Positions 9,051-17,587 of a stretch of DNA of 64,000 bases are shown here, piece by piece. Each line of letters starts with the position of its first letter. Position 1 is the first letter of the stretch. The position numbers were made by a program, and so were the translations under genes. Source of the DNA: Actinomycetes bacterium (GTDB lineage: Bacteria > Actinomycetota > Coriobacteriia > Coriobacteriales > JAEZZM01); NCBI GenBank assembly GCA_023418575.1, contig JAEZZM010000018.1, forward strand, positions 19,897 to 83,896, read 5' to 3'. A model generated the notes under the pieces. It was not told the origin of the DNA. It was given only the letters and a program-made list of their open reading frames with translations, and searched no databases.

Positions 9051-9989
9051 GTGCTTGAGAATAGAAAATTTAAGCTTATTATTGACTCTACCTGTGATCT
9101 TCCTCTTGAGATAATAAAAACTCTTGACGTTAAGGTACTTAAATTTCCTTATATTATAGAAGGCCAAGAATATGAGGATGACCTTTGGGAATCAACAAAA
9201 CCAGAAGAGTTTTATACTCGTATGTTAAAAGGGAACTTCCCCAGCACCACCGCGTACCCTATCGCTAAGTTTTTAGAGCATTTTACCGAGGCCGCTCAAG
9301 AGGGTAAACCCACCGTTTACCTTAGTTTTCCCGCTGCTTTATCAGGCTCATACAATATGGCTTTGATGGCACAAGAGCGGGTAAAAGAACAGTATCCAGA
9401 CTTTGAGCTGCATATTGTTGATTCTTGCTTGCCCTCTATAACTAATGGTCAGCTTGTTTTGCAGGCTGCTCGTATGAGAGATCAGGGTATGAGCGCTCAA
9501 GAGCTGGTAGCTTGGGCAGATGAGTCTAAAAATTTTATACATGGTTACTTTACTCTTGATAATATGGATGCCTTGGCAGCTGGTGGTAGGATTCCTTCAA
9601 CGGCAGCTCAGCTGGGGTCTAAGCTTGATATAAAGCCGCTTTTGAGCTTTGATTTGAGCGGGGCTCTTAATTTAAGCGGCATGACCCGAGGGCGCAAACG
9701 TGCTCTTAAAAATCTGGCTGATAAATTTAAGGAACATTATAACGGGGATATGTCTATTCCTGTTTTTATTGGCTCTGCCTTTGCCGATAAGGACGTAGCC
9801 CAGCTTATTGATATGATCAAAAAAGATAAGAAATATGAAAATCTACCCATTGTCCACTGCTCTGTAGGGCCAGTTATTGGATCTCATGTGGGTCCTGGTA
9901 TGATAGCAATCTCATTTTGGGGTACAGATAGAAGAGAGTCTAGTTCTGTAGTTGATAGAATTGCAGAGCGCGTACGAAAACATTCTTAA
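9051..9989 (+). CDS. DegV family protein (fatty-acid-binding, FakB type)
   Basis: 312 residues. It starts IIDSTCDLP, the DegV hallmark of a Ser/Thr near the N-terminus that helps bind the fatty-acid carboxylate. Later family motifs include SFPAALSGSYNMA (residues about 93-105) and SVGPVIGSHVGPGMIAISF (276-294, with the conserved His). In known systems FakB proteins present exogenous fatty acids to the FakA kinase; no fakA is seen here. The only start that keeps the fold is GTG 9051, 11 nt after GGAG. An ATG-TAA start-stop pair sits in between at 9041-9046. Confidence 0.88.
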   Translation: MLENRKFKLIIDSTCDLPLEIIKTLDVKVLKFPYIIEGQEYEDDLWESTKPEEFYTRMLKGNFPSTTAYPIAKFLEHFTEAAQEGKPTVYLSFPAALSGSYNMALMAQERVKEQYPDFELHIVDSCLPSITNGQLVLQAARMRDQGMSAQELVAWADESKNFIHGYFTLDNMDALAAGGRIPSTAAQLGSKLDIKPLLSFDLSGALNLSGMTRGRKRALKNLADKFKEHYNGDMSIPVFIGSAFADKDVAQLIDMIKKDKKYENLPIVHCSVGPVIGSHVGPGMIAISFWGTDRRESSSVVDRIAERVRKHS

Positions 9990-10007
9990 GAAAGCTGGGA
10001 CTTTAAG

Positions 10008-11171
10008 ATGAAAAAGATTGCATTTATCGGAACAGGTCTCATGGGCGCTCCCATGGCAGAACATCTTCTAAATGCTGGCTATGAGCTGAGCATCTATAAT
10101 CGTTCAAAATCACAGCGTGCGCTTGATTTGATTGAAAAAGGCGCAAGATGGGCACAGAGCCCTAAAGAAGCCTGCCAAGGCGCTGAGCTTATTTTGACCA
10201 TAGTTGGTTATCCCAAAGATGTTGAAGAGGTTTACTTTGGTGATGAAGGTCTCATAGAGCATGCCGATAAGGGCGCAATCTTAGTTGATATGTCAACCTC
10301 TTCTCCTGAGCTTGCACGTGAAATTGCTCAGGCTGCTGAGGTAAGAGATCTAATTGCTTTTGACGCTCCTGTTACAGGCGGTGAAGATGGTGCCAAAGCT
10401 GGAACGCTGACCATCATGGTGGGTGCTACAGAAGAGCAGCTTGCCTTAGTTCATGATGTTTTCAAGTGCTTTGGTGAGCTTATTGTTCCCTTTGGTGCAG
10501 CTGGCAAAGGTCAGCTTGCTAAGATGACCAATCAAATTGCTATTGCGGGAGCTATGCAAGCAATGGCAGAATCATTAGCCTTTGCTAAGACTGTGGGTCT
10601 TGATCAGTCTAAGGTCTTACCTATTTTACAAAGTGGATCAGCTGGCTCAGTAGCGCTTTCACTCTATGCACCACGTGCTCTAGAAGGTAATTTTGAGCCC
10701 GGTTTCAAGGTTGAGCACTTAAGAAAAGACCTTAATATTGCACTTGGAATTGCAGAAGAAGAATCTTTGGTGCTCCCTGGTCTAGAAGCCGCTTATGGAG
10801 TCTATGATTTGCTTTATAATATAAATGGTGCAAGCAAGGGTACTCAGGCAATTACCTTAGTGTATGATGAAGAGGCTTGCGGTCAGGCAGCAGGACTAGA
10901 TTGGTCTATGCTGGGCGAGGAATTTGACGAGCACTTTGAAAATTTAGAAGAAGCCTCATTTGGTTTTGAGATTGATGATGAGGCTGAAGAAGATGATTTT
11001 GAGACGCATCATGAGCATGGACGAGCCTACGCACATGGTCAGCATGATGGTGGACACCATCATCATGGGCATCACCATGGCCATCATGAGGGCTGCTGTG
11101 GGGGTAAGCATCACGGCCAGCATGGCGGACATCATGAGGATGGATCTTGTTCTTGCGGATGCTCTCACTAA
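10008..11171 (+). CDS. Beta-hydroxyacid dehydrogenase with His/Cys-rich C-terminal tail
   Basis: 387 residues. Residues 1-290 are a typical 3-hydroxyisobutyrate/tartronate-semialdehyde reductase-type NAD(P) enzyme. It has a Rossmann start IAFIGTGLMGAPMAEHL, DMSTSSPE, APVTGGEDGAKAGTLTIMVG and the catalytic-Lys motif GAAGKGQLAKMTNQI. Family members are usually about 290-300 residues. Here an acidic linker (EEFDEHFENLEEASFGFEID and on) leads to a tail of about 55 residues holding about 20 His and 5 Cys (HHHHGHHHGHHEGCCGG, CSCGCSH). That composition suggests metal binding, for nickel, zinc or copper storage or a metallochaperone role (inference). A strong terminator follows, so the tail is not a read-through artefact. 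The enzyme's substrate is not determined. Confidence 0.88.
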   Translation: MKKIAFIGTGLMGAPMAEHLLNAGYELSIYNRSKSQRALDLIEKGARWAQSPKEACQGAELILTIVGYPKDVEEVYFGDEGLIEHADKGAILVDMSTSSPELAREIAQAAEVRDLIAFDAPVTGGEDGAKAGTLTIMVGATEEQLALVHDVFKCFGELIVPFGAAGKGQLAKMTNQIAIAGAMQAMAESLAFAKTVGLDQSKVLPILQSGSAGSVALSLYAPRALEGNFEPGFKVEHLRKDLNIALGIAEEESLVLPGLEAAYGVYDLLYNINGASKGTQAITLVYDEEACGQAAGLDWSMLGEEFDEHFENLEEASFGFEIDDEAEEDDFETHHEHGRAYAHGQHDGGHHHHGHHHGHHEGCCGGKHHGQHGGHHEDGSCSCGCSH

Positions 11172-11184
11172 GAATGAGTTAGCA

Positions 11185-11224
11185 GCCTTCCTGGGTGCTT
11201 AAAGCTCCAGGAAGGCTTTCTTGC
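11185..11224 (+). terminator. Rho-independent terminator after dehydrogenase
   Basis: Perfect 10-bp stem GCCTTCCTGG (11185-11194) with CCAGGAAGGC (11207-11216), 12-nt loop, followed by TTTCTTGCTT. Confidence 0.8.
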
Positions 11225-11258
11225 TTATAGGACTCTTCTTAGAGGAACAGAAAGTAAA

Positions 11259-13151
11259 TTGAATATGGATGACAGAAATTATTCCTTGGCAGTTTTTGTA
11301 GATTATGAAAATCTTGCCTTGGGGACAGGCATTAAGGATGCAAAAGGTATCTTTAAGCGCGGTCCACTTCCTCAAATGGATTTGGTTTTAGAGCGCCTAG
11401 TTGAGCGTGGCAGAATTAATGTTAAGCGTGCCTATTGTGACTGGCAGCGTTTTTCAAGCGCGGTAACCCCTTTGCATGAGCTGGGTATAGAACTTATCGA
11501 AATTCCTGACAGGGCTTATACAGGAAAAAATTCTGCTGACATTAGGCTTGCAGTTGATGCTCTAGAGGTTTGTTTTACAAAAGAGCATCTTGACACCTTT
11601 GTAATTTGTTCGGGAGATAGTGATTTTTCTCCCTTGGTTGCAAAGCTAAAAGAGCATGGAAAGCGCGTTATTGGCCTTGGCATGCGTCAGTCAACTTCTG
11701 CCTTGCTTGCAAACAATTGTGATGAATTTATTTTTTATGAAGACATAGCTCTGGGTGCTCAGATTCCTCAGTATAAAGGTATTGTTGATCAACATAAAGA
11801 AGAAGCCTATCGTTTGCTCTTTAATACCATTGATGCTTTAAATAGAGATAATGTAGAGCGCCCTCAAGCCTCGCTTATTAAAGATACCATTAAAAGAAAG
11901 CGCCCTGATTTTTCTGAAACTAACTTTGGCTATAGAAACTTTACAGAACTTCTTAAAGAGGCTGAAAGCTTGGGCTTTATTGTTATGAGTTTTGACGATA
12001 AAAGCGGCAACTATCGAGTTAATGGTTTTAGTGCAAACCCACCTCAATACAATAAAATGAAGGCCTTGGCACTGCGCAATGCAAGCCCCAAAACTCTAAG
12101 CTTAAAGAATATGGAGCGCTCACAGCGCTTTGAGCGCAGGCCTAGAAGAGTTGCTGCTGATACCCAAGAGGATCTTAAACAAGAAGATGAGCAGTCATTG
12201 GCGGTAGATAGTTCTAATAAAGAGGAGCTGGCACCTGTGCACGTCTCTGCTCAGCAGCTTGAAAAAACTGATGAATCATCAGGCAAGCAAACAGAGCCTC
12301 AGGTATCGCAAACAAGGAGAAGAACCCTTAGGTCTTCCCAGCGCCAGGGATCTGTGCGCAAACGAGGTTTCAATAAGGCTGTGGCTAAGGAGCAAGAGCA
12401 GCTCTTAGAGGAAGCTGCACCGGATCAAGGTTCAAGTTTAGATTCAAAGAAGAGTTCAGATCTAAACTTAGGCTCAAGTTCAAATCCAGAACAAAACGCT
12501 CAGGATCCGCAAGCTCAGCGCTCATGGAATATTGAGGATTTAAGTCCAGATGAGCGACAATCATATGAAGAGTTGAGCGGATTAATCAAGAGCGATCCTA
12601 TTTTGGAGCGCTTGATTAATAGGGTAGTAAATGCCTTTGATAGCCAAGCTTTTGATGATGACGATGATGACGACGATGATGATTTTGCTGATATAAAGCT
12701 TGATAAGAAAAATGATAGCGGAGCCGATAAAAAAGACGATAAAAAAGCCGATAAAAAAGACGATAGCAAAGACGAGAAAAAGGCTCCAGTAGCTCCTGTC
12801 AAAAGAAAGCGCGGTAGACCCAGAAAAGTTGAAAAGCCAGAAGTACTTAAAACTACAGAGCGCAAGGGCGAAGAGCAGAAAGCTGAAAAGCAAAAAGCTG
12901 ATGACGCTCCTTTGGTAGCTGCACAAATTGAAGCCACTCCTGAAGCCCCCAAAAGAAAGCGCGGTCGCCCAAAAAAGACAGAAAAAACGAGCGAGCAGAA
13001 AGCGGCTGTAGACTTAAATCTAGCTGCAGTCTCACAAGATGAAGCCGTCCCTGAAGCGCCCAAGAGAAAACGCGGACGCCCCAGAAAAACTGAGAAACCC
13101 GCTGCTCAACAAGTAATAGCTCAAACAAGTGCAGAGTCTGAGCAAGAATAA
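11259..13151 (+). CDS. NYN (LabA-like) plus OST-HTH/LOTUS protein with AT-hook-like repeats
   Basis: 630 residues from TTG 11259 (GAGG 13 nt upstream; ATG 11265 is an alternative). Residues 5-165 are a NYN/LabA-type PIN-like nuclease domain (VFVDYENLALG, SADIRLAVDALE, FVICSGDSDFSPLV). Residues about 180-255 are an OST-HTH/LOTUS domain (YRLLFNTIDAL, FGYRNFTELLKEAESLGF), usually an RNA or G-quadruplex binder. The rest is disordered: an Asp run (DDDDDDDDDD), a KKDDKKADKK tract, and three KRKRGRPRK/KKR-type repeats resembling AT-hooks. The same frame continues past the TAA at 13149-13151 for 24 codons with a fourth repeat, to a TAA overlapping the next ATG. The gene may therefore be truncated by a nonsense mutation. 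Likely a nucleic-acid-processing protein; substrate unknown. Confidence 0.85.
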   Translation: MNMDDRNYSLAVFVDYENLALGTGIKDAKGIFKRGPLPQMDLVLERLVERGRINVKRAYCDWQRFSSAVTPLHELGIELIEIPDRAYTGKNSADIRLAVDALEVCFTKEHLDTFVICSGDSDFSPLVAKLKEHGKRVIGLGMRQSTSALLANNCDEFIFYEDIALGAQIPQYKGIVDQHKEEAYRLLFNTIDALNRDNVERPQASLIKDTIKRKRPDFSETNFGYRNFTELLKEAESLGFIVMSFDDKSGNYRVNGFSANPPQYNKMKALALRNASPKTLSLKNMERSQRFERRPRRVAADTQEDLKQEDEQSLAVDSSNKEELAPVHVSAQQLEKTDESSGKQTEPQVSQTRRRTLRSSQRQGSVRKRGFNKAVAKEQEQLLEEAAPDQGSSLDSKKSSDLNLGSSSNPEQNAQDPQAQRSWNIEDLSPDERQSYEELSGLIKSDPILERLINRVVNAFDSQAFDDDDDDDDDDFADIKLDKKNDSGADKKDDKKADKKDDSKDEKKAPVAPVKRKRGRPRKVEKPEVLKTTERKGEEQKAEKQKADDAPLVAAQIEATPEAPKRKRGRPKKTEKTSEQKAAVDLNLAAVSQDEAVPEAPKRKRGRPRKTEKPAAQQVIAQTSAESEQE

Positions 13152-13226
13152 ACAAAGACAGTCCAAGAAATAGCTGAAGCGCCAAAGAGAAAACGCGGAC
13201 GCCCCAGAAAGTCAGAGCAAGCTTAA
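13152..13226 (+). other. In-frame extension of the NYN gene beyond its stop
   Basis: Reading on in frame after the TAA gives TKTVQEIAEAPKRKRG, then RPRKSEQA and a stop at 13224-13226. It encodes a fourth copy of the KRKRGRPRK repeat and ends as TAATG with the next gene, the classical overlap of coupled genes. This is coding-like sequence with no start of its own. Confidence 0.7.
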
Positions 13227-15655
13227 TGGAGTTTTTGGCTAGCTGCCCTTTGGGCTTTGAAAAATTATTAGCTGGAGAGCTGCGCTCTTTTGGTCTGGCA
13301 TCAGTGCGTCCACTTAAGGGTTCAGTCTCTTTTAGCTCTAATCTTAAAGGGGCTTATCGTGCTTGCATGTATTCACGCTTGGCTTCTCGCATACTGTTGC
13401 CGCTTGAGCGCCTAGAGATAAGCTCGCCGGAGGAGTTATATGAGGCGGCCTATGCTATAGCCTGGGAAGATCATCTAGATCCTAGCTATAGCTTTGCCAT
13501 TAGTGCGCGTGGAAGCTCTGAGACGTTTAAAAATAGTAATTTTGCAGCACTTAAGCTCAAAGATGCTGTGGTTGATCGCCTTAGAGATCGCTGCCATATG
13601 AGGCCCAATATTGATGCGCATGATCCCGATCTACGCCTGCATCTTGTTATAGGAAAAAAGCGTTTAACACTATCTCTAGATCTTTCGGGCACGTCTTTAC
13701 ATCGCCGCGCTTATCGCATTGATGGTTTGCAAGGAGAAGCTCCCTTAAAAGAGAATTTGGCAGCCTGCATGCTTGCTGCGGGTTATTGGTATAAGCTTTG
13801 TTCCACAAAGGAGCCCATTGCCTTGCTGGACCCCTTTTGTGGTAGCGGTACCTTAGCGATAGAGGCGGCCTTACAAGCCTTAGACAGAGCGCCTGGCTTA
13901 AGTAGATCAAAATGGGGTTTTGACTTTTGGAAGGCTCATGATCTTGAGGCTTGGAATGAAATAGTTGATGAGGCTGATGATCGTGCAGAGGCTTCTCAAG
14001 ACCGCAAGCTTTATATCTACGCATCCGATAAGGACGAGCGTGCCATAAAGCTAGCTCAGCAAAATGCCAAAAGAGCTCAGGTCTTATCGGCTATACAATT
14101 TAAACAAGCAGATATTTCAGAGCTATCAGGCTATCAGGAGCTTTGCAGGGAGTTTTGCGACAAATCTTTAGAGAGATCTGATTACGAGCATTCCTGTATA
14201 GCGGGCGGGCTCCTCGTTGCAAATCCTCCCTATGCTGAGCGTATGGGTAGTATTGCAGAGCTTCCTGCCTTATATGCCTCGCTTTCTGCCTTGCAGAGAA
14301 ACTTAAATCATATTGCCCCATTTAATAGCTCTATTATTAGCCCAGATCCTATGCTTGAAGTGCTTATGCCCCAAGAAGCCTCCGCACGCTATGAGGTGAT
14401 GAATGGCGCTCTGCCTTCCTCAATTTTGGTCTATGAGCCTTCTGTAAAAGCAGTAAGGCAGCAAGCTGAAAAAGATAGTACACAGGGCGCTCCCAAGATG
14501 AATGCTCATAAAGGGGCAAAAGAGCTGCCACAAGCAGAAGAGCAGCCACAAGCAGAAGAGCAGCCACCAGCAAAAGAGCTTCTTTTGGAGCAATCCTTGC
14601 AGTTTGAAGCACGCTTAAAGAAAGTGTTTAAGCAGCGTCAAAAGTGGGCGAGAAAACAAGGCATTTCTGCTTATAGAATCTATGATGCCGATCTGCCAGA
14701 TTATAATTTTGCCATTGATTACTTTGAGGGTGCTTTGGCCGATGAATCAAAGGTCTATGTGCAGCTTGCTGAATATCAAGCACCTAAGCATATAGAAGAA
14801 AAGCTGGTATATGCTCGACTGCATGATGCTTTACTTATAGTTCAATCGGTTTTATCGATCAAAGCTGAACAGCTTGTATGCAAGACCAGGCGCAGAGCAA
14901 AAGGTGGATCTCAGTATGCGCAAAGCTTAAGCGCAAAGCAAGGTCAAAAAATTGATAAGCACAGCTCAGCACATTCAAAAGCTCTGCATCTTATTACCCA
15001 AGAGCATGGGCTCTATTTTAAGCTGAATCTTACACAATATCTTGATTATGGGCTTTTTCTTGATCATAGAGACACTAGAGCTATGATAAAAGACTTGGCT
15101 AAAGGCAAGCGTTTTTTAAATCTCTTTGCTTACACAGGCTCGGTAAGCTGTCATGCAGCTGTGGCTGGGGCAAGGGAGACCACAAGCATTGATCTTTCAA
15201 AAACCTATTTAAGCTGGGCTCAGGAAAACTTTGCTTTAAATGGTTTAAGGGCTCAATTTATTAGTACTGAAGAGCTTTGTGATTTAGAACATAAGAAAGC
15301 ACGACATAAACTCGTTCAAGCAGACTGTGTTCAGTGGATAAAAGAAATGAGAAAAACGCGTCTTAGATGGGATCTTATTTTTTGTGATCCACCCAGTTTT
15401 TCTAATTCTGCACGTATGAAGAATGCTTCATTTGATATACAGCGAGACCATCTGGATATAATGATTGGCATAACAAGACTTCTTAGCCAGGAGGGATGTG
15501 CTATTTTCTCTTGTAATTTAAAAAGCTTTAAGCCTGATATGGAAGCCCTAAAAAAAGCGGGTGTTGCTGTGCAAGATATAAGCAAAAAGACTATCCCGCT
15601 GGATTTTGAGAGAAGACAAGATATTCATTATTGTTATATACTCAAACGTGCTTAA
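13226..15655 (+). CDS. rlmKL: Bifunctional 23S rRNA methyltransferase RlmKL
   Basis: 809 residues. The N-terminal half has a THUMP domain (about 45-160) and the RlmL methyltransferase, which makes m2G2445 (LLDPFCGSGTLAIEAAL near 200; NPPYAERMG near 333). The C-terminal half is the RlmK methyltransferase, which makes m7G2069 (FLNLFAYTGSVSCHAA near 632; IFCDPPSFS near 717). Both use S-adenosylmethionine on 23S rRNA. The linker (about 410-455) holds a QAEEQP-type low-complexity repeat (18-bp units around 14526-14579) not expected in the family. The ATG overlaps the end of the extended NYN frame, so the two genes were probably coupled. Confidence 0.9.
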   Translation: MEFLASCPLGFEKLLAGELRSFGLASVRPLKGSVSFSSNLKGAYRACMYSRLASRILLPLERLEISSPEELYEAAYAIAWEDHLDPSYSFAISARGSSETFKNSNFAALKLKDAVVDRLRDRCHMRPNIDAHDPDLRLHLVIGKKRLTLSLDLSGTSLHRRAYRIDGLQGEAPLKENLAACMLAAGYWYKLCSTKEPIALLDPFCGSGTLAIEAALQALDRAPGLSRSKWGFDFWKAHDLEAWNEIVDEADDRAEASQDRKLYIYASDKDERAIKLAQQNAKRAQVLSAIQFKQADISELSGYQELCREFCDKSLERSDYEHSCIAGGLLVANPPYAERMGSIAELPALYASLSALQRNLNHIAPFNSSIISPDPMLEVLMPQEASARYEVMNGALPSSILVYEPSVKAVRQQAEKDSTQGAPKMNAHKGAKELPQAEEQPQAEEQPPAKELLLEQSLQFEARLKKVFKQRQKWARKQGISAYRIYDADLPDYNFAIDYFEGALADESKVYVQLAEYQAPKHIEEKLVYARLHDALLIVQSVLSIKAEQLVCKTRRRAKGGSQYAQSLSAKQGQKIDKHSSAHSKALHLITQEHGLYFKLNLTQYLDYGLFLDHRDTRAMIKDLAKGKRFLNLFAYTGSVSCHAAVAGARETTSIDLSKTYLSWAQENFALNGLRAQFISTEELCDLEHKKARHKLVQADCVQWIKEMRKTRLRWDLIFCDPPSFSNSARMKNASFDIQRDHLDIMIGITRLLSQEGCAIFSCNLKSFKPDMEALKKAGVAVQDISKKTIPLDFERRQDIHYCYILKRA

Positions 15656-15673
15656 GGGCTGGATAAAAGGTAT

Positions 15674-15690
15674 TCCGATAAAAAATCGGA
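15674..15690 (+). other. Small hairpin after rlmKL
   Basis: TCCGAT (15674-15679), AAAAA loop, ATCGGA (15685-15690). There is no U-run, so it is at most a weak terminator or a 3' stabiliser. Confidence 0.35.
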
Positions 15691-15764
15691 CTAATACAGT
15701 TACGTGAAGAAGATTTACATGAAAACAGCTGGATAAGCAAAGCCTTTTTAAGGAGCAGATAATA

Positions 15765-16406
15765 ATGCAAGAGTTCAATGAAGAGACGCTCATTCAAGAA
15801 TTAGAGGGGCTGCAAGACCCTCAGGAGCTTGTGGCTTATGCCAAAGCCCATAAAGAAGTTCTTGTATTTCTAGTTGATGCTTTAAGTGATGCAAAAAGAC
15901 GAGTTAGGCAGTCAGCAGCTTTGGTTTTGCGCCATCTTGCTTATAGTGAAGCTCAAAGTCTTGAACCTTTGATTCATGAGCTTATTGATGCCCTATATAG
16001 ACCAGAGGCACAAACGCGCTGGGAGATCTTGTCTCTCTTGTCGCTTCTTGATATTAGATCCCCTGAAGCACTTGACTCAAGTTTTGAGGCAGCCCTAGAA
16101 GCTCTATATGATGAGGAATCTGGATTGGTAAGACTTGCTGCCTTTCAATATCTTTTGCATTTAATCAAACTTAAGCCAGACTGGCTAGGAAAGCTTTGGC
16201 CTTATATAGATGAAGCCATACAGTGCTACCATGGAGATAATCAGTTCCAAGAGATGCTTAATTCCTTAAGCTCAGCTCTTGCCCAGGGTTGCTTTGATAA
16301 AGATCATAAGGAGCTCTTGGTTGAGCGTCTTAGCTTTGATGCAGAGCAGGGTAGAGGGGCCATAAAGCGTATGTGCAAGCATTTAATAGAACAGGCTCAG
16401 GCTTAA
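15765..16406 (+). CDS. HEAT-repeat-like helical protein
   Basis: 213 residues, entirely helical, starting behind AAGGAGCAG. The pattern of paired helices (LVDALSDAKRRVRQSAALVLRHL, then LIHELIDALY, then AALEALYDEESGLVRLAAFQYLL) is that of HEAT/ARM-type repeats, which act as protein-binding scaffolds. I cannot assign a partner. It is followed 53 bp later by the dehydrogenase, probably in one transcript. No signal peptide or membrane segment is visible. Confidence 0.65.
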   Translation: MQEFNEETLIQELEGLQDPQELVAYAKAHKEVLVFLVDALSDAKRRVRQSAALVLRHLAYSEAQSLEPLIHELIDALYRPEAQTRWEILSLLSLLDIRSPEALDSSFEAALEALYDEESGLVRLAAFQYLLHLIKLKPDWLGKLWPYIDEAIQCYHGDNQFQEMLNSLSSALAQGCFDKDHKELLVERLSFDAEQGRGAIKRMCKHLIEQAQA

Positions 16407-16459
16407 GCAATCTAGAGCAATCTAAGGCTATATATCAATCTTCAGAAGAAAGGCATGCT

Positions 16460-17575
16460 ATGAGTGTTACTGCAAAATCTGAGGCTATTGTACATAAGGT
16501 GTGCTTAATTCCAGGAGATGGCATTGGTCCAGAAATCTCTCAAGCTATGCAGCGTGTTGTTGAGGCAAGTGGAGTCAAGATTGAATGGGAACTTGCTTTT
16601 GCAGGAGAAGCCCAGATGAAAGAATGTGGACATCCTTTGCCGCAAGAGACTATAGATTGTATTAAAAGAAATAAAGTAGCTATTAAAGGCCCTATTACCA
16701 CTCCAGTTGGAAGTGGCTTTAGAAGCGTAAATGTTGCTCTTAGAAAAGAGCTTGATCTTTACGTTAATTTGCGTCCGGTCTTCTCGCTACCTTCAAACGG
16801 CTCCGCCTTTAAAGATATCGATCTGGTTATAGTGCGTGAAAATACCGAGGACCTGTATGCAGGCATTGAGTTTAAAGAGTCGGCCGATGAAACCTTAGCC
16901 TTTATCGACTACCTTAAAAAGCACAAAGGTGTGGAGATTAAGAAAGACTCAGGAATAAGCATAAAGCCCATTTCAATCTCTGCTTCTGAACGCATCATAC
17001 ACTGGGCATTTAAGTACGCAAAACAGCAGAGAAGAACTAAGCTCACGGCTGTTCATAAGGCAAATATTCTAAAAGAGTCAGATGGCTTATTTTTAGATTG
17101 TGCTCGCAGACTTGCCGCTCAGTATCCAGAAATAGTCTTTGAAGACAAAATTGTGGATGCGTGCTGCATGGGTTTGGTCCTATATCCTCAAAACTTTGAC
17201 CTCTTGGTGCTTCCTAATTTATATGGCGACATAGTTTCAGATCTTTGTGCGGGACTTATCGGGGGTCTAGGCATGGCTCCGGGCGCAAATATTGGCGATG
17301 AGTACGCGGTCTTTGAAGCGGTTCACGGCTCTGCTCCTGATATAGCCCAAAAAGATATAGCAAACCCCAGCGCTTTGATTTTATCTGCATGTATGATGCT
17401 TAGACATCTTGGTGAATTTGAGGCAGCTGATCGCATTACCTCTGCTTTACGGGAGCTTTTAGCTAAACAGGATTGTTTAACAGCAGATCTTCGTTTCAAC
17501 CTCTTTAATACAACTGAGGGGGCCTTGGGTACCCAAGCCTTTGCCAATGCACTTATTGCTCAAATGAATGCATAA
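16460..17575 (+). CDS. NAD-type isocitrate/isopropylmalate dehydrogenase family enzyme
   Basis: 371 residues from ATG 16460, chosen because GAAGAAAGG lies 7 nt upstream and the family fold begins right after (VCLIPGDGIGPEISQ). A longer open frame reaches back into the upstream gene without family similarity. Motifs include GPITTPVGSGFRSVNVALRK (substrate phosphate/carboxylate loop), IVRENTEDLYAG, HKANI and NLYGDIVSDLCAGLIGGLG (metal-binding Asp residues), plus GSAPDIA near the end. It resembles NAD-dependent isocitrate dehydrogenases more than LeuB, and no leuCD lies nearby. The reaction would give 2-oxoglutarate, for glutamate synthesis in an organism with an incomplete citrate cycle (inference). 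Confidence 0.85.
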   Translation: MSVTAKSEAIVHKVCLIPGDGIGPEISQAMQRVVEASGVKIEWELAFAGEAQMKECGHPLPQETIDCIKRNKVAIKGPITTPVGSGFRSVNVALRKELDLYVNLRPVFSLPSNGSAFKDIDLVIVRENTEDLYAGIEFKESADETLAFIDYLKKHKGVEIKKDSGISIKPISISASERIIHWAFKYAKQQRRTKLTAVHKANILKESDGLFLDCARRLAAQYPEIVFEDKIVDACCMGLVLYPQNFDLLVLPNLYGDIVSDLCAGLIGGLGMAPGANIGDEYAVFEAVHGSAPDIAQKDIANPSALILSACMMLRHLGEFEAADRITSALRELLAKQDCLTADLRFNLFNTTEGALGTQAFANALIAQMNA

Positions 17576-17587
17576 GGGGTGAATAGT

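Noticed and set aside
10956..11202. Met-rich ORFs on both strands over the His-rich tail
   Set aside because: They are out-of-frame readings of the CAT/CAC/ATG-rich repeat; the in-frame reading continues a clear dehydrogenase.
12515..13185. Long minus-strand ORFs opposite the NYN gene (182, 114 and 110 residues)
   Set aside because: They are Ser/Phe-rich mirror images of the Asp/Lys/Arg repeats on the plus strand, with no ribosome sites and no recognisable domain.
16373..16459. Longer N-terminus of the isocitrate dehydrogenase homologue
   Set aside because: It overlaps the previous gene and adds 29 residues outside the family fold; ATG 16460 has a good ribosome site.
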